A stretch of 64,000 nt of DNA from Fuerstiella marisgermanici (GCF_001983935.1 NZ_CP017641.1:3596001-3660000), one strand, 5' to 3'; shown: positions 53,101-61,321, counted from the stretch's first letter. The notes: a model not told the origin generated them from the letters alone. Program-made: numbers and translations.

Positions 53101-54388
53101 GTACGATTCGGTGGGAAATCGGCTGTCGCGGCAAGATTCAATCGATGGGAATACGTCATACGTTTACGATTCAAATGACCGGTTGATCTCAGAGTCTGAG
53201 AACGGAGTAACTACAACACGTTCGTACGACGCTGCGGGGAATTTGCTTACGGTCTCGGTGAACGGCACACTGACAGCAAGCTACCAATGGGATGCAGAGG
53301 GACGCCTGATTGCCGCCGACACCGATGGTGACGGCGCAATTGACGTTGAGTACCAATACGACGACTTTGGAAATCTCGTCACCCGCACGGTAGCAGGTGA
53401 CGTACAGAAGCTATTGGTTGACAACAATTTGCCATACGCGCAGCTCGTTGAAGAATACACAACTGGCGGTGTAGTCGAAGCTCACTACGTCTTTGGGGTT
53501 CAGCGGATTTCTCAAACCTCCATTTCAGGAGAGATCACCTACCACTTTGATCGCTTGGGAAGCACAACGGCATTGAGTGATAGCGCTGGTGTGGTCACGG
53601 ACACGTACGTATACGACGCATTCGGTCGCAGGATGGCAACTACAGGGAATACAGCGAACTCGTTCCTCTTCACGGGGGAATTCCGCGATCCGATCACTGG
53701 ACTGGACTATCTGCGAGCTCGACATTTGAATACAGAAACCGGAAGGTTCGTTTCAACCGACCCATTCAGCGGCGTCTTTCGTGAACCGCGAACGTTGCAT
53801 CGCTACATTTACGCGAACAATAGCCCCCTGAATTTCACTGACCCTAGCGGCGAAATAGGCCTTATTGGACTCCTTAAGGCCACATCGTTCATAACGATTC
53901 CGTTTGCCATTGGCTTCGGGGTGAACGTAACGTCTCAAGCCATTACGAAAGGTAAGATCGATTGGTGGGAGGCAGCAAGGGCTGGGACGATTACTGCCGC
54001 AGCGGCTAATGGCGTTCCATTGCCGATTATTGCGGCCGTAAGTGCTGCCAATGAGTTGGAGTTAATCCACTGGGGCCGCGATGTAATTGGGAATGACGTC
54101 GCGACTCAAATTCTGGTTCAAGGACTCACCCTTGGATATGCATCGGGGGTCGGTGCTGCTGGAAGTCAGTTGTCGGCACAGAGTGGCGGCTTGATTTCCA
54201 CCAACGCCCTCGCATTGGCCGGTGCCATCGACCAACTAATTGGAGTTGCCACGAACCAGCAGGGCAACTTTAAGGACTTGCTGCAAGAACTCTCCCAAAA
54301 CAACGAACTCTTGCAAACTGTTGTCTGGAAGAAGCATACAAAGGACGGGGGTACTTTTCATCAGGGTGAAATTGCTCAGCTCTTTTAA
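41186..54388 (+). CDS. giant surface protein, 3' part downstream of the IS
   Basis: This frame is open for 4400 codons from a TTG at 41186 (the frame is already open at 41165). It contains the remaining PPC repeats, LamG, the second vWA half, an SdrD_B-like domain, seven He_PIG repeats, Ig-like domains and the RHS cage. No ribosome-binding site or signal peptide precedes it, so it is probably not made unless the IS excises or supplies a promoter and start. It is best read as the 3' part of the split gene, not as an independent gene. Confidence 0.85.
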   Translation: MQDLSTATPISFGTAFGGDLTPANETDLYEFDVVAGDTFYFDVEAASDINNSLYRVIDPFGRTVFTANDLRNYGPTTLSLDGTYTLLVEGWRGNTDADTYSINVHKFADTAAIPLTLGEMVTGSFVTPGEVIVYEFDATDYTQVHFDSLTYSSSFTWNLANSLGTVVTPRGFHASDSLFVNNAVLDLPPDTYRLTVDASTNVTGDFAFRLLDLSSATPIGFDTVIADQFDYLGGGDAVWTTGVPLTGSAINGSIDLSKPTDSLNLPAEVLDGVSDFTVEFWYKTTKTGLQGLVSAANGSDANELLIELISDTEFAVSGAASWDIASVADGQWHHYAVTQEIGAGTTFYLDGVSQGTQAGTRGTLTVDPRGLIVGQEQDAVGFNLDLTQTADGQLDELRIWETVRTDTDISDNKDQVVAPGSSGLRAYYRFDETSGDIAADQTANDFAAQYTRLTQSNSTKMYQFTAQPGDIALFESFGSDVKFSHNPYWRLVDEYGKQIFNSNFNTATAPYTLDGGTYTLLVEGDTRDVEFDGGYSFQVTSLGNENTPLPPVALTLGDVVESSIDKPYDTDRYSFNLALNSLVYFDSLTNDSTLTWSLETSSGRSIVSNRRFDQSDSSGNSSPVLSLRAGEYRLSITSNAVEPYSFRLQELTNATPITTGVSFTGEYTTPNETDIYRFEGSEGEQIYLDVISDTPASIAYMRIVNRFGTIVSTQTQMFDQDVITLPVDGTYYLLLESRVNNTVNNTYEVNVISATTTQAALTLGATTSGSIPGIGDTTEYNFTLSGQANLYFDSLTDSATTTWTLTGPRGAVVTNRAFSSSDSFNQEVPVLQSLPAGDYTLKVDGTGEAVGNFSFRLLELAAHATPIALGTPVSGELTIPNETDVYTFDAVAGQQILVDFLAASDTDNSLYRVFDQLNNEVFEVRDLIDGDMPVLPITGTYTLLIEGGRGNTDQDTYQFNLVNTSTRTTAIAIGDAVTDSIATPGEKIAYTFTVSSDSFLYLDSLTDNSQLNWSLTGPTGEIVTARRFDRTDSFDFATPVFETRAGDYTLTVDGLLDTTEGFEFRLVDVANGVPFTLPATVGDSVSLTGTLNPGDVTDVYRFVANAGDNVTFDSIPVPNTNPNYPTNTNAFYRVVDPFGRTVTTRVLTSDQPDVDLPIDGTYTLLIEGRRLGAVPNPYELNVIFNGNTAPPAIAGTAINLSDEQSGNLSTTGQVDSYQFTLTERSLVHMDTLTNSSAFRWSLRGPRGEEVTNRSFTSTDSLDSSTSSMELVAGTYQLDIFASSGTPGAYGFTLHDFADATRVTAGTAFPGTPNNTFERETDLYQFDALAGERYLIDVVSTNDVNNGEFKLIDEHGKVIATSNRVRDLDQITIPHDGTYTLLLEGYRANTTADAYELNILPVVTTNQILAPGASNTDSISAGSEIRYSFDVTTPSLLLFTPQTDTNQLHWTLSSDVGTFVDSRDFDDGILPVDILPGTYVLHVDGVNDYTGPANFTTVIADAANVLINGEIVNTQLATSNAAAVYQFNAVAGQHFALLPDYNLQFADAATSAITAENYIAFAEPEDGWSGIDVVRRADVFRDGAAINYIVVTDEDRDIQDDNLSFEFLFGELSADSALLNMVVQSQFRDENGDRVIGVDSKGNAYLADGSGGFTVTNGGFALNPQISVEQDYMNLAWALDGAAWDLGLLRAGGLSAESFTKAFVDVKVSEILEQTSLRLRASDPNAELTLIDPVTGVYSDVVGGQTYDFDIEIGNDGNPRSFDLLFTQGQTVGSIPVYIVAPYGYNAMAVDADGDTLTWSITEGPDGLVVDPATGVLAWPADSVVYGVHPVTLRVEDGRGGFDEQTFELDVNGGEAASISGVKFHDENEDGLYQTLVDVIVPGDADPYLAGMPDGSTASGGDVAPDQSPIFVEGLELIPGTVLTFAAAGQVSFSGAPNVNETPDGKLSGYGSHAAGAENGISNITTNWNSLVGIFLSDDQPDSNPAPAALDFINATGVPGGINYASLAPELQQVFFIGDGVTDDGTIQAITVPEGATRLFLGTQDGTGWYNNAGEFFVTISGPQEPTIPDWTIYLDQNRNGILDDGERSTTTDANGNYTFDNLEPGSYVVAEELQPGWEQTAPNTGTFEITVAPGEAATGLSFGNKQVPLVNSDPLITSTPLKTIVAREDYRYQPTVTELDGDDLAFDLPLAPTGMAVNPDNGTISWTPRLDQIGPQNVLLRVRDGNGGFDLQYFTIDVQKPNTAPVITSTPPAGPSGVGLPFTYNADAVDADGDTLTWSLTTAPEGATINSATGVINWTPASDQQGTQSFEVAVDDGRGLTATQAFDMNVQVDPPNAAPAITSQPPLEAHLGNTYLYRVIATDDNGDPLTISLATAPAGMTIDADGLVEWTPTPLQIGDNAVSISVADGRGGVVTQDFDINVATQPVNQAPQITSPPKTSAVAGQTYTFQPTAVDANNDTLVWELVTGPNGMSINPSTGELTWSPTADDIGSEQVVIRVFDTSAAYSELGYTLNVRAVNTPPVIGSTPLTSAAVGATYFYGVAATDADGDLLTYSLSSAPTGMAIDPATGVIVWTPVAGQEGTNAVVVSVTDGNGGNVSQSFDVVTAAGVSNLAPTITSTPGFFASVGELYSYDADATDPESAALTYELLQSPTGMTIDANSGLIEWTPAAGDLGTSIVRIVARDPAGAGSIQEFSLTVLPANNAPVINSTPPATVPSGGVYRYDVLATDADGEFLTYELTTAPAGMLIDGVGRIFWVPTDGQVGSNSVEVLVRDPRGGVATQAFDITVEVDSVEPQVAVLLSTNPVNIGDSVDIRVSAIDNVGVESLSLTLDGVPVALDSTGVARVPMNSLGSITAVAIATDAAGNSASDTITIFVADPNDVEGPVLNITSPSDGGIITAVTDVIGTVTDDTLVEYRLYVAPFGTNDFQQIGSGNANITNDVLGKIDPTLLANGSYILRLEAFDAGGRSNVILQTIEVASENKLGNFRVGFTDLVVPVNGIDVVLSRTYDSLNSTQNGDFGFGWNMDFRDVQLQVSVEEASDFDKQFGFYTPYRDGTRVYITLPGGERQGFTFTPIAKGVLSLVYFNPRFTPDEGVTSTLTVSNANLSNSFGEYYAFAGGQPYNPAAFEFGGHFTLTTKEGLVYRINADTGQVTRISDPNGNRLDFSDAGVTSNSGIAVTFERDAAGRITAAVDPDGDRIQYAYNTAGDLVSVTDRNGNVSTYKYESAQPHYLTEVVDPLGNTGIRGEYDDDGRLTSLTDADGNSVTVATNLNDNSQLLVDSLGNESFLTFDARGNTIFERDANGNETQRTYDSNNNVLSETDALGHTTSWTYDSFGNVITETRPGGQLTRFTYVNPARGLIATVTAPSGHTETNTYDTAGNLLSVSGEGIDRTSYTYDQRGNIASVIENELVVQSYLYDASGNLIQETDAEGNVSEFTFDSDGNQLTSTQILQTDSGVERLTTQYEYDNEGRLVRITDALGALTQYEFDAAGRRIAEIDALGRRTQFIYDPRGLLTATIFPDSTTDLSDNPREFTEYDANGRKIADVDRNGRRTSYVLDSVGNLLVTVFPDATPGDNTDNPRVRHEYDELNRPVALVNERGHRTTYQYDAVGNLISVTDALSNVSLNRFGPDGQQIATVDALGNETKYEYDDLGRVIRTTLTDSTFASVEYDARGQRIAEIDELGKRIEYAYNAARELIAVIDPTGAETSYVYDSLGNVVRQTDANGHETKYEYDVLSRLVSTQRPLGQIATRTFDAVGNVVSETDFDGETVRFVYDALDRPILKELPDGTNIAYSYDAVGNLLTVQDSRGVTAFSYDSQDRLVSQTNPDGTFLRYSYDASGNRTSLETPSGEVQYDYDALNRLTSVIDVDGDQTSYTYDSLGRLTLTQHANGTSEVRVYDAVGNLLSLDNLSPSGTIIEYDYTYNAKSFLTSAIDNYGREVAYQYSANDRLISEIVIDPVNGNRTTTYTYDSVGNRLSRQDSIDGNTSYVYDSNDRLISESENGVTTTRSYDAAGNLLTVSVNGTLTASYQWDAEGRLIAADTDGDGAIDVEYQYDDFGNLVTRTVAGDVQKLLVDNNLPYAQLVEEYTTGGVVEAHYVFGVQRISQTSISGEITYHFDRLGSTTALSDSAGVVTDTYVYDAFGRRMATTGNTANSFLFTGEFRDPITGLDYLRARHLNTETGRFVSTDPFSGVFREPRTLHRYIYANNSPLNFTDPSGEIGLIGLLKATSFITIPFAIGFGVNVTSQAITKGKIDWWEAARAGTITAAAANGVPLPIIAAVSAANELELIHWGRDVIGNDVATQILVQGLTLGYASGVGAAGSQLSAQSGGLISTNALALAGAIDQLIGVATNQQGNFKDLLQELSQNNELLQTVVWKKHTKDGGTFHQGEIAQLF
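41865..42535 (+). other. LamG domain inserted in a PPC repeat
   Basis: The PPC B part begins SSATPIGFDTVIADQF and is completed at LTQSNSTKMYQFTAQPGDI. Between them is a LamG fold: LNLPAEVLDGVSDFTVEFWY, GQWHHYAVTQEIGAGTTFYL, GQLDELRIWE and LRAYYRFDETSGD. LamG modules bind sugars or proteins. Confidence 0.75.
45830..46540 (+). other. second half of the vWA domain and return to a He_PIG repeat
   Basis: EDGWSGIDVVRRADVFRDGA and INYIVVTDEDRD match the back half of vWA domains, with the third MIDAS Asp. The 700-bp segment continues with LLNMVVQSQFRD and KAFVDVKVSEILEQ, then returns through IPVYIVAPYGYNAMAVDADG to the He_PIG pattern that was opened at PVIISDPVDSFF (about 37065). Confidence 0.6.
46755..47625 (+). 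other. SdrD_B-like domain split by an inserted module
   Basis: The domain opens with SISGVKFHDENEDGLYQ, is interrupted for about 190 residues (PGDADPYLAGMPDGSTASGG, FAAAGQVSFSGAPN, LFLGTQDGTGWYNNAGEFFV), then continues with IPDWTIYLDQNRNGILDDGE, NGNYTFDNLEPGSYVVAEE. The insert resembles a LecA/PA-I-like beta-sandwich lectin by the GTQDG..WYNN..G pattern. The SdrD_B type carries calcium-binding Asp/Asn loops. Confidence 0.65.
47635..49560 (+). repeat. second He_PIG-like repeat block (seven repeats)
   Basis: Seven repeats of about 90 residues follow the pattern PVITSTPP, YTYDVDATDADGDTLTYSL, GMTIDPATGLIEWTP, VSVTDGRGG. These are more diverged from one another than the 32-34 kb block and show no DNA-level identity by eye. 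Confidence 0.8.
49561..50125 (+). other. Ig-like domains before the RHS cage
   Basis: Two modules are visible: VAVLLSTNPVNIGDSVDIRV, AIDNVGVESLSLTLDGVPV, and PVLNITSPSDGGIITAVTDV with DTLVEYRLYVAPFG. The second is a bacterial Ig-like type common in front of RHS segments. Confidence 0.65.
50126..53854 (+). other. RHS/YD-repeat cage region
   Basis: The region starts with a conserved entry sequence (NFRVGFTDLVVPVNGIDVVL, RTYDSL), then many YD repeats of the form YDALGRLTS, YTYDSLGN and RYSYDASGN. It ends with the RHS core YLRARHLNTETGRFVSTDPF and RYIYANNSPLNFTDPSG, where the variable tip normally begins. The third half (from about 51500) looks less GC-rich than neighbours in two lines I counted: 30 of 60 GC at 52441 against 37 of 60 at 48841. 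Confidence 0.85.
53855..54388 (+). other. variable C-terminal tip (177 residues), possible toxin
   Basis: After the DPSG boundary the sequence is unrelated to the RHS repeats: GLIGLLKATSFITIPFAI, hydrophobic Gly/Ala-rich segments (TITAAAANGVPLPIIAAV), QGLTLGYASGVGAAGSQLSA, and a polar end WKKHTKDGGTFHQGEIAQ. The hydrophobic helices could be pretoxin-type linker sequence and the last 40 residues a very short effector, or the domain may be cut short. No nuclease motif is recognised. Confidence 0.55.
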
Positions 54389-54446
54389 AGTGCGAGCGTC
54401 CGGTCTTGTAAAGTTTTGAAGGTTGACCATCGGTTTGGCATTTGAC

Positions 54447-55889
54447 GAGTTATTGTCGAAAGTTGTGTTCTTGAGTGAATGAGAAAGGTGGCGCATCCTG
54501 TTGGAACTTCTCCTCTCCAACGGCCCGAAGTGGGCAAAGGAATACGCTATGAGCAAGACTAAAACAGACCGAACCAAAGTGCCAGTGGGTCAAGCGCTCG
54601 ATCCCGAAGTGATTTCCTTTCGGGCTCAGTTCGACGAGCGAAGTCCGCTCGACGAGATTGTCCGTGAGGGAGCCAGGCGGATGCTACAAACCGCAGTCGA
54701 TGCCGAGGTGGATGCGTTCGTCGCCATGCATGCGGATCGGACTGACGAGCACGGCCGGCGACTGGTCGTCAAGAACGGAAGCCTTCCGGAGCGGGACATC
54801 CTCACCGGTGCCGGAGCGATTCCGGTCACTCAGGGGCGTGTCCGCGACAACGATCCTGATCGCGAAAAACGGGTGGCTTTCTCGCCAAGCGTGCTTCCGA
54901 GCTATCTGCGAAAAACGAAGGCCATTGAAGAACTCATCCCCTGGCTTTACCTCAAAGGAATTTCCACGGGTGACTTCAACGAGGCGTTGCAGTCGCTCGT
55001 CGGCGAGCGGGCCGCCGGGCTGAGTCCCAACGTGGTTTGCCGGCTCAAGGATCAGTGGTGCAGCGAATACGATGACTGGAGCAAGCGGGATCTATCGAAC
55101 AAGCAGTACGTTTACATCTGGGCCGACGGCATTCACGCGAAGGTCCGACTGGAGGATGACGCCAATAAAAAGCAGTGTTTGCTGGTGCTGATGGGGGCTA
55201 CGCCGGAAGGCCAGAAAGAATTGATCGCGGTGCTGGACGGTTACCGCGAGAGCGAGCAGAGCTGGTGCGAGTTACTGGTCGACTTGAAGCAACGTGGCCT
55301 GCAATTGTCACCGAAGGTTGCCGTTGGCGATGGTGCGCTTGGCTTCTGGGCCGCGATCCGCAAAGTATTCCCCGAGACTCGTGAACAACGCTGTTGGGTT
55401 CACAAGACGGCCAATGTTCTCAACAAGATGCCTAAGAGCGTTCAACCCAAAGCGAAAGGCGACCTGCACGAAATCTGGCAGGCAGAAACGAAGGACGATG
55501 CGAACAAAGCGTTCGATAAATTCATTGAAAAGTACGGTGCGAAGTATGCAGCGGCTTGCGATTGCCTGAAGAAGGACCGCGACGAGCTGCTGACGTTCTA
55601 CGATTTCCCGGCCGAACACTGGAGCCACTTGCGGACAACCAACCCGATCGAATCCACCTTCGCGACGATCCGCCTTCGTCACCGCAAGACCAAAGGCAGC
55701 GGAACAAGACGGGCGAGCTTAGCGATGATGTTCAAGCTGGCTCAGTCAGCATCGAAGAAATGGAGACGACTCAACTGCCACGAAAAGATCACACTCGTCA
55801 TCGAAGGACGTTCCTTCAAAGACGGAATCATGCAGGATGATATCGCCGCCTAAATCAAAAACCCAAAACACAACATTTGACAATTGCTC
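54447..55889. mobile_element. IS256-family insertion sequence
   Basis: Imperfect terminal inverted repeats flank a transposase. GAGTTATTGTCGAAAGTTG (left, from 54447) and GAGCAATTGTCAAATGTTG (inward from 55889) match at about 21 of 27 bases over the first 27. No convincing target duplication was found beside these ends, so ends are approximate or flanks have changed. It begins 58 bp after the giant gene's stop codon. Confidence 0.8.
54549..55853 (+). CDS. IS256-family (Mutator-type) transposase
   Basis: The 434-residue product starts at 54549 (MSKTKTDRTK), where a GC-poor leader precedes; a longer frame from 54501 is less likely. Markers include LDEIVREGARRMLQTAVDAE, VDAFVAM, VYIWADGIHAKVR (first Asp), VAVGDGALGFW (second Asp) and TTNPIESTFATIRLR (Glu). 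HKTANVLNKMPK is typical of the group. Length and motifs look intact, so it may be active. Confidence 0.95.
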   Translation: MSKTKTDRTKVPVGQALDPEVISFRAQFDERSPLDEIVREGARRMLQTAVDAEVDAFVAMHADRTDEHGRRLVVKNGSLPERDILTGAGAIPVTQGRVRDNDPDREKRVAFSPSVLPSYLRKTKAIEELIPWLYLKGISTGDFNEALQSLVGERAAGLSPNVVCRLKDQWCSEYDDWSKRDLSNKQYVYIWADGIHAKVRLEDDANKKQCLLVLMGATPEGQKELIAVLDGYRESEQSWCELLVDLKQRGLQLSPKVAVGDGALGFWAAIRKVFPETREQRCWVHKTANVLNKMPKSVQPKAKGDLHEIWQAETKDDANKAFDKFIEKYGAKYAAACDCLKKDRDELLTFYDFPAEHWSHLRTTNPIESTFATIRLRHRKTKGSGTRRASLAMMFKLAQSASKKWRRLNCHEKITLVIEGRSFKDGIMQDDIAA

Positions 55890-56050
55890 TCCCGTTGGTC
55901 ACTTACGATTCACGACAGGCGACGTAGCCGTCATCGCTCCGCGTGACGAGCCGCGCGGGGATTGCATTTGGCCAATCACAACATGCCGTCCGGACGGTTG
56001 AGCGGCGTTGAAGCAGACGCTCCGAACCGTACACGTCGTTCCCGCTGGCT

Positions 56051-56310
56051 ACTACGGCGCGCTGCACTGGCGTGGTGATGTTAGTCGAGCAGATGGGAGT
56101 GGTCGGTTCTGTTGAGCGGGGCGTACTCGACTCGGAGAGTCGAGCCACATAGAGTTTCCCCTTGCTGTGGAATGATTGTGGGTCGACTCTCCGAGTCGAG
56201 AAGGTACTACGGCGCGCTGCACTGGCTTGGTGATGCATATAGGGCAAAAATGCGAGTGGTCGGTTTTGTTGAGCGGGACGTACTCGACTCGGAGAGTCGA
56301 GCCACAATGT
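56051..56310 (+). repeat. 155-bp tandem duplication with TCGACTC hairpins
   Basis: ACTACGGCGCGCTGCACTGG begins at 56051 and again at 56206, 155 bp apart, each copy running to GTACTCGACTCGGAGAGTCG and a GAGCCACA tail. A third, inverted hairpin (GGTCGACTCTCCGAGTCGAG) lies at about 56181. The stem CGACTCGGAGAGTCG is the same as at 17731. Nothing else is recognisable in 55890-56330; no gene is supported there. Confidence 0.7.
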
Positions 56311-56378
56311 TGGCGCATACTAAATCAACCTCCCAGCGCCCAACGGAAGCAGCGACGGCGATTCAGCCTTCGCCCTGT

Positions 56379-58829
<2,451 letters not shown>

Positions 58830-59646
58830 CGTCGGGGTTTAGATCCGAAAAGTGCGGTTTGAAGGGTTCTTCGTGAGAAGCGTAGCTCGACAGCCGACCC
58901 CTGCGGCGTTGACTTTCGGAAACATCGGGTGTTTGCCAATGCTCCTGATCCGCAGCCGTCCGGTTTTACGGACTTTGCCGCTCAGGGCCGGTACGCACCG
59001 GCGAGCGGTTGGCGTGGTGGATGGGTGAAGCAGGGTGAGGGCTGAAGCGCCGGCGTTGGTCGCGGGGGGAGCGCAGGCACGGGGACGAACGCGAAATCAC
59101 GTCAAATGCAAGCGGAATTCTCGATTGTGGGGCTGTTGATCTCAGACCAGATGCAGGCATTTCCGATTCTGCGCTCGCGAAAATTTTCGACGGGATCTCG
59201 GCGGCGGATGGTCGAATGTAACTGCGGATAGCAAAACAAGCCCCGTTTCTGCAGTCAGATCACTGGCCAACCGTTGGTGACAGCAAAGGCTGTCGGTCTG
59301 CGCGTTCTGCGCGAACGACGTAATCGGCGGTGAATCGCGGAGTTGAGCCGTCGGAAAACTGGCGGGTTCGTTGTCTGGTCGCATTTTTGTCTTTGTTTTT
59401 GGCCCTCTTCGTGGTTGAATACACGGCTTCGCAGCGGTTGCCAGAGGCGAGATTCAACGTTGGGGAACGGCGAATTTTGGCATTTCCACTGGTCTGGGCG
59501 GTTCGTGAAGCAATCATTCGCGACTGGCCACGCCGCATAAGAGTGTTGGGTCACTCATCTGTTCGTAGGTTCGCAATCTGTCGATACGACTCGGCCACGC
59601 TGGACCTCAACTTTCTGAATTCACTGAGACATCACCAGGGACAAAG
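58830..59646. other. intergenic region with one dispersed repeat copy
   Basis: Apart from the repeat at 58987-59065 (GCCGGTACGCACCGG, TTGGCGTGGTGG, GCGCCGGCGTTGGTC), no gene is supported in this 817-bp stretch. A frame at 59330-59662 with one hydrophobic segment overlaps the next gene's start and was rejected. No RNA gene was recognised. Confidence 0.6.
58987..59065 (+). repeat. single copy of the GC-rich dispersed repeat
   Basis: It has the same order of blocks as the array at 5911 and lies upstream of the minus-strand GGDEF gene, opposite to the copy at its 3' end. The two copies flank the gene in opposite orientation. Confidence 0.75.
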
Positions 59647-61134
59647 ATGTACACACTGTTGACCGGAGCTACCGGGCTGGTTGGGCGCTACCTTGTGCGA
59701 GACCTACTACTTAACGGCCACAATCTGGCTGTGGTCGTCCGAACGTCAAAGAAGTTCGGTGCGCGGGAGCGTATGGAGCAGATTCTGCGGCATTGGGAAG
59801 AAGAACTCGGCCGCTCGCTGCCTCGTCCAGTAGTCCTCACGGGCGACATTTCCGCCGAAGGTTTCGCGCTAAGTGACGAAGACCGCGACTGGGTTGCGAA
59901 CAACGTGGACACCATCATCCACAGCGCCGCGATTCTTGAATTCTATGGCGAAGACCGCAACGGCGAACCGTGGCGCACCAACCTCGGCGGTACCCGCAAC
60001 ATGATCAACCTGTGTCGTGAATTGAAGATTCACGACATTCACTACGTCTCCACTGCCTACGTCGCGGGAACTCAAACAACCACCGCGATGGAAGACGCTT
60101 TGGACGTCGGCCAGGGCTTCCGCAACGACTATGAAGAAAGCAAGTTTCTGGCGGAGAAGGAAGTTCGCGCGATTGACTTTGCGGATCACGTGACCGTCTA
60201 CCGTCCGGCCGTCATTTCGGGCGACTCCATCACCGGCTACACCAACACGTATCACGGAATTTATCTGTACCTGCGTCTGATGGCACTGATGATTCCTGCT
60301 CAACCAGTGGCCGAAGACGGCACTCGACACACGCCGATTCGTCTGAGTATGACGGGCGAAGAAACTCGCAACATCATTCCGGTCGAATGGATTTCTGCGG
60401 TCACCGTGCGTCTGTTTGAAACTCAGGAAGCTCGCGGCGGCACGTACCACATGGCTCCGGACAATCCGATGACGTCCGGCGACATGATTCGTTGGAGTGG
60501 CGAGTACTTCAATTCCACGGGCGTTGAATTCTGTGGTCACGATTTCGTACCGGAAGAAACCGACCGCGACGAAAACGAAGATCAGTGGATGTTCGAACGA
60601 CTCGCGAAAGAAAACATGGGCACGTATGAGCCCTACGAACGCACCGACAACGTGTTCGACATGACCAACCTGAAGAAGTTTGCGGGCGACATTGTTTGTC
60701 CGGAAATCGATCGCACGGTGATCCATCGGTATCTGGATTACGGCGAACAGGACAAGTGGGGCAAGCGACGGCCAAAGCCGCTGACCAACGAAAGCTGGGC
60801 CGACGAAGTTCTGGGCGAAACCAATGGTGCGTCCCTTCCGGCCGGCGACCATTCGACAGTCGGCGTGGACGTTTTGGGGCCTGGTGGCGGCCAGTTTTCT
60901 GTGAGCTATTCGTCAGACGGCATCGTGGGCGTCACAAGGGGCCTGCCCAATGACAACGTGCCACTGCTGCGATTGACGCTGGAAGATCTGGCGAAAATCC
61001 GTGAGCAACCGGAAGACGTCGCCGAGCAGTTTGTCAGCATGCTGGATCAGGTGCCTGCCGATTCCGCAGATTCCGTGGCTGCCGAATTGCTGGAAGTTCT
61101 GTCGAAGGACGGCCAACTGACGTCAGCGGGCTAA
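59647..61134 (+). CDS. thioester-reductase-like SDR family protein
   Basis: The 495-residue protein has an N-terminal Rossmann fold with TGATGLVG (Thr6-Gly13), a long helix KKFGARERMEQIL, the catalytic-type Ser in HYVSTAYVAG and YEESK with the Tyr/Lys pair. This is the male-sterility/thioester-reductase type of extended SDR, which reduces acyl thioesters or sugar nucleotides. Beyond about residue 340 it has a lid, and a further tail of about 100 residues with SADSVAAELLEVL. Possible role: fatty acyl reduction for surface lipids. It stands alone; a strong hairpin follows. Confidence 0.85.
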   Translation: MYTLLTGATGLVGRYLVRDLLLNGHNLAVVVRTSKKFGARERMEQILRHWEEELGRSLPRPVVLTGDISAEGFALSDEDRDWVANNVDTIIHSAAILEFYGEDRNGEPWRTNLGGTRNMINLCRELKIHDIHYVSTAYVAGTQTTTAMEDALDVGQGFRNDYEESKFLAEKEVRAIDFADHVTVYRPAVISGDSITGYTNTYHGIYLYLRLMALMIPAQPVAEDGTRHTPIRLSMTGEETRNIIPVEWISAVTVRLFETQEARGGTYHMAPDNPMTSGDMIRWSGEYFNSTGVEFCGHDFVPEETDRDENEDQWMFERLAKENMGTYEPYERTDNVFDMTNLKKFAGDIVCPEIDRTVIHRYLDYGEQDKWGKRRPKPLTNESWADEVLGETNGASLPAGDHSTVGVDVLGPGGGQFSVSYSSDGIVGVTRGLPNDNVPLLRLTLEDLAKIREQPEDVAEQFVSMLDQVPADSADSVAAELLEVLSKDGQLTSAG

Positions 61135-61154
61135 CGGTCTGCTACAGAAACAGA

Positions 61155-61189
61155 ACCGCAGGACGGGACCATGCGTCCCGCCCTGCGGT
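61155..61189. terminator. hairpin between convergent genes
   Basis: ACCGCAGGACGGGAC, loop CATGC, GTCCCGCCCTGCGGT, one mismatch, flanked by ACAGAAACAGA and TCTGTTTCTG which extend the stem. It serves as the end of both the SDR gene and the minus-strand ATPase gene; no clean T run follows. Confidence 0.7.
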
Positions 61190-61321
61190 AATCTGAATCT
61201 GTTTCTGGACACGCGTTACGCGAACCTTATGCCGCTGCCGTGCGGCTTGGCCTTCGCGACCAGCCAGCACCGCCAGCGATTCCGTTCTTCATGCCGCCCA
61301 TTCATCGGCTGCGGCAATCGT

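Larger units (their letters stand above)
29733..54388 (+). pseudogene. giant multi-domain RHS surface protein gene, split by an ISAs1 element
   Basis: Two long frames (29733-39908 and the frame open from 41165 to 54388) are halves of one gene. Deleting the IS and one target-duplication copy (1301 bp) joins them in frame, giving 23,355 bp and 7,784 residues. The junction then reads GTPGAYSFRLQDLSTATPI, which matches the neighbouring repeat GTPGAYGFTLHDFADATRV. Order: LEPR signal region, N-terminal repeats, He_PIG/cadherin-like repeats, vWA, PPC repeats, SdrD_B-like, He_PIG repeats, Ig-like, RHS/YD repeats, variable tip. Neither half carries other frameshifts, so the insertion looks recent. The upstream half can still be translated to a stop inside the IS; the downstream half has no evident start site. 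Confidence 0.92.

Noticed and set aside
41186-54388. Independent 4400-residue gene starting with TTG
   Set aside because: The frame is already open at the IS junction, no ribosome-binding site or signal peptide is present, and it joins precisely with the upstream half.
54439-54446. CATTTGAC as a target duplication of the IS256 element (also at 55874-55881)
   Set aside because: The second copy lies inside the right inverted repeat, so it is not a proper flanking duplication.
54236-54577. 113-residue minus-strand frame after the RHS tip as an immunity gene
   Set aside because: It is antisense to the tip and runs into the IS256 element and its transposase region, without immunity-like features.
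59330-59662. 110-residue frame with one hydrophobic segment
   Set aside because: It overlaps the next gene's start by 16 bp, has no clear ribosome-binding site and reads like chance sequence.
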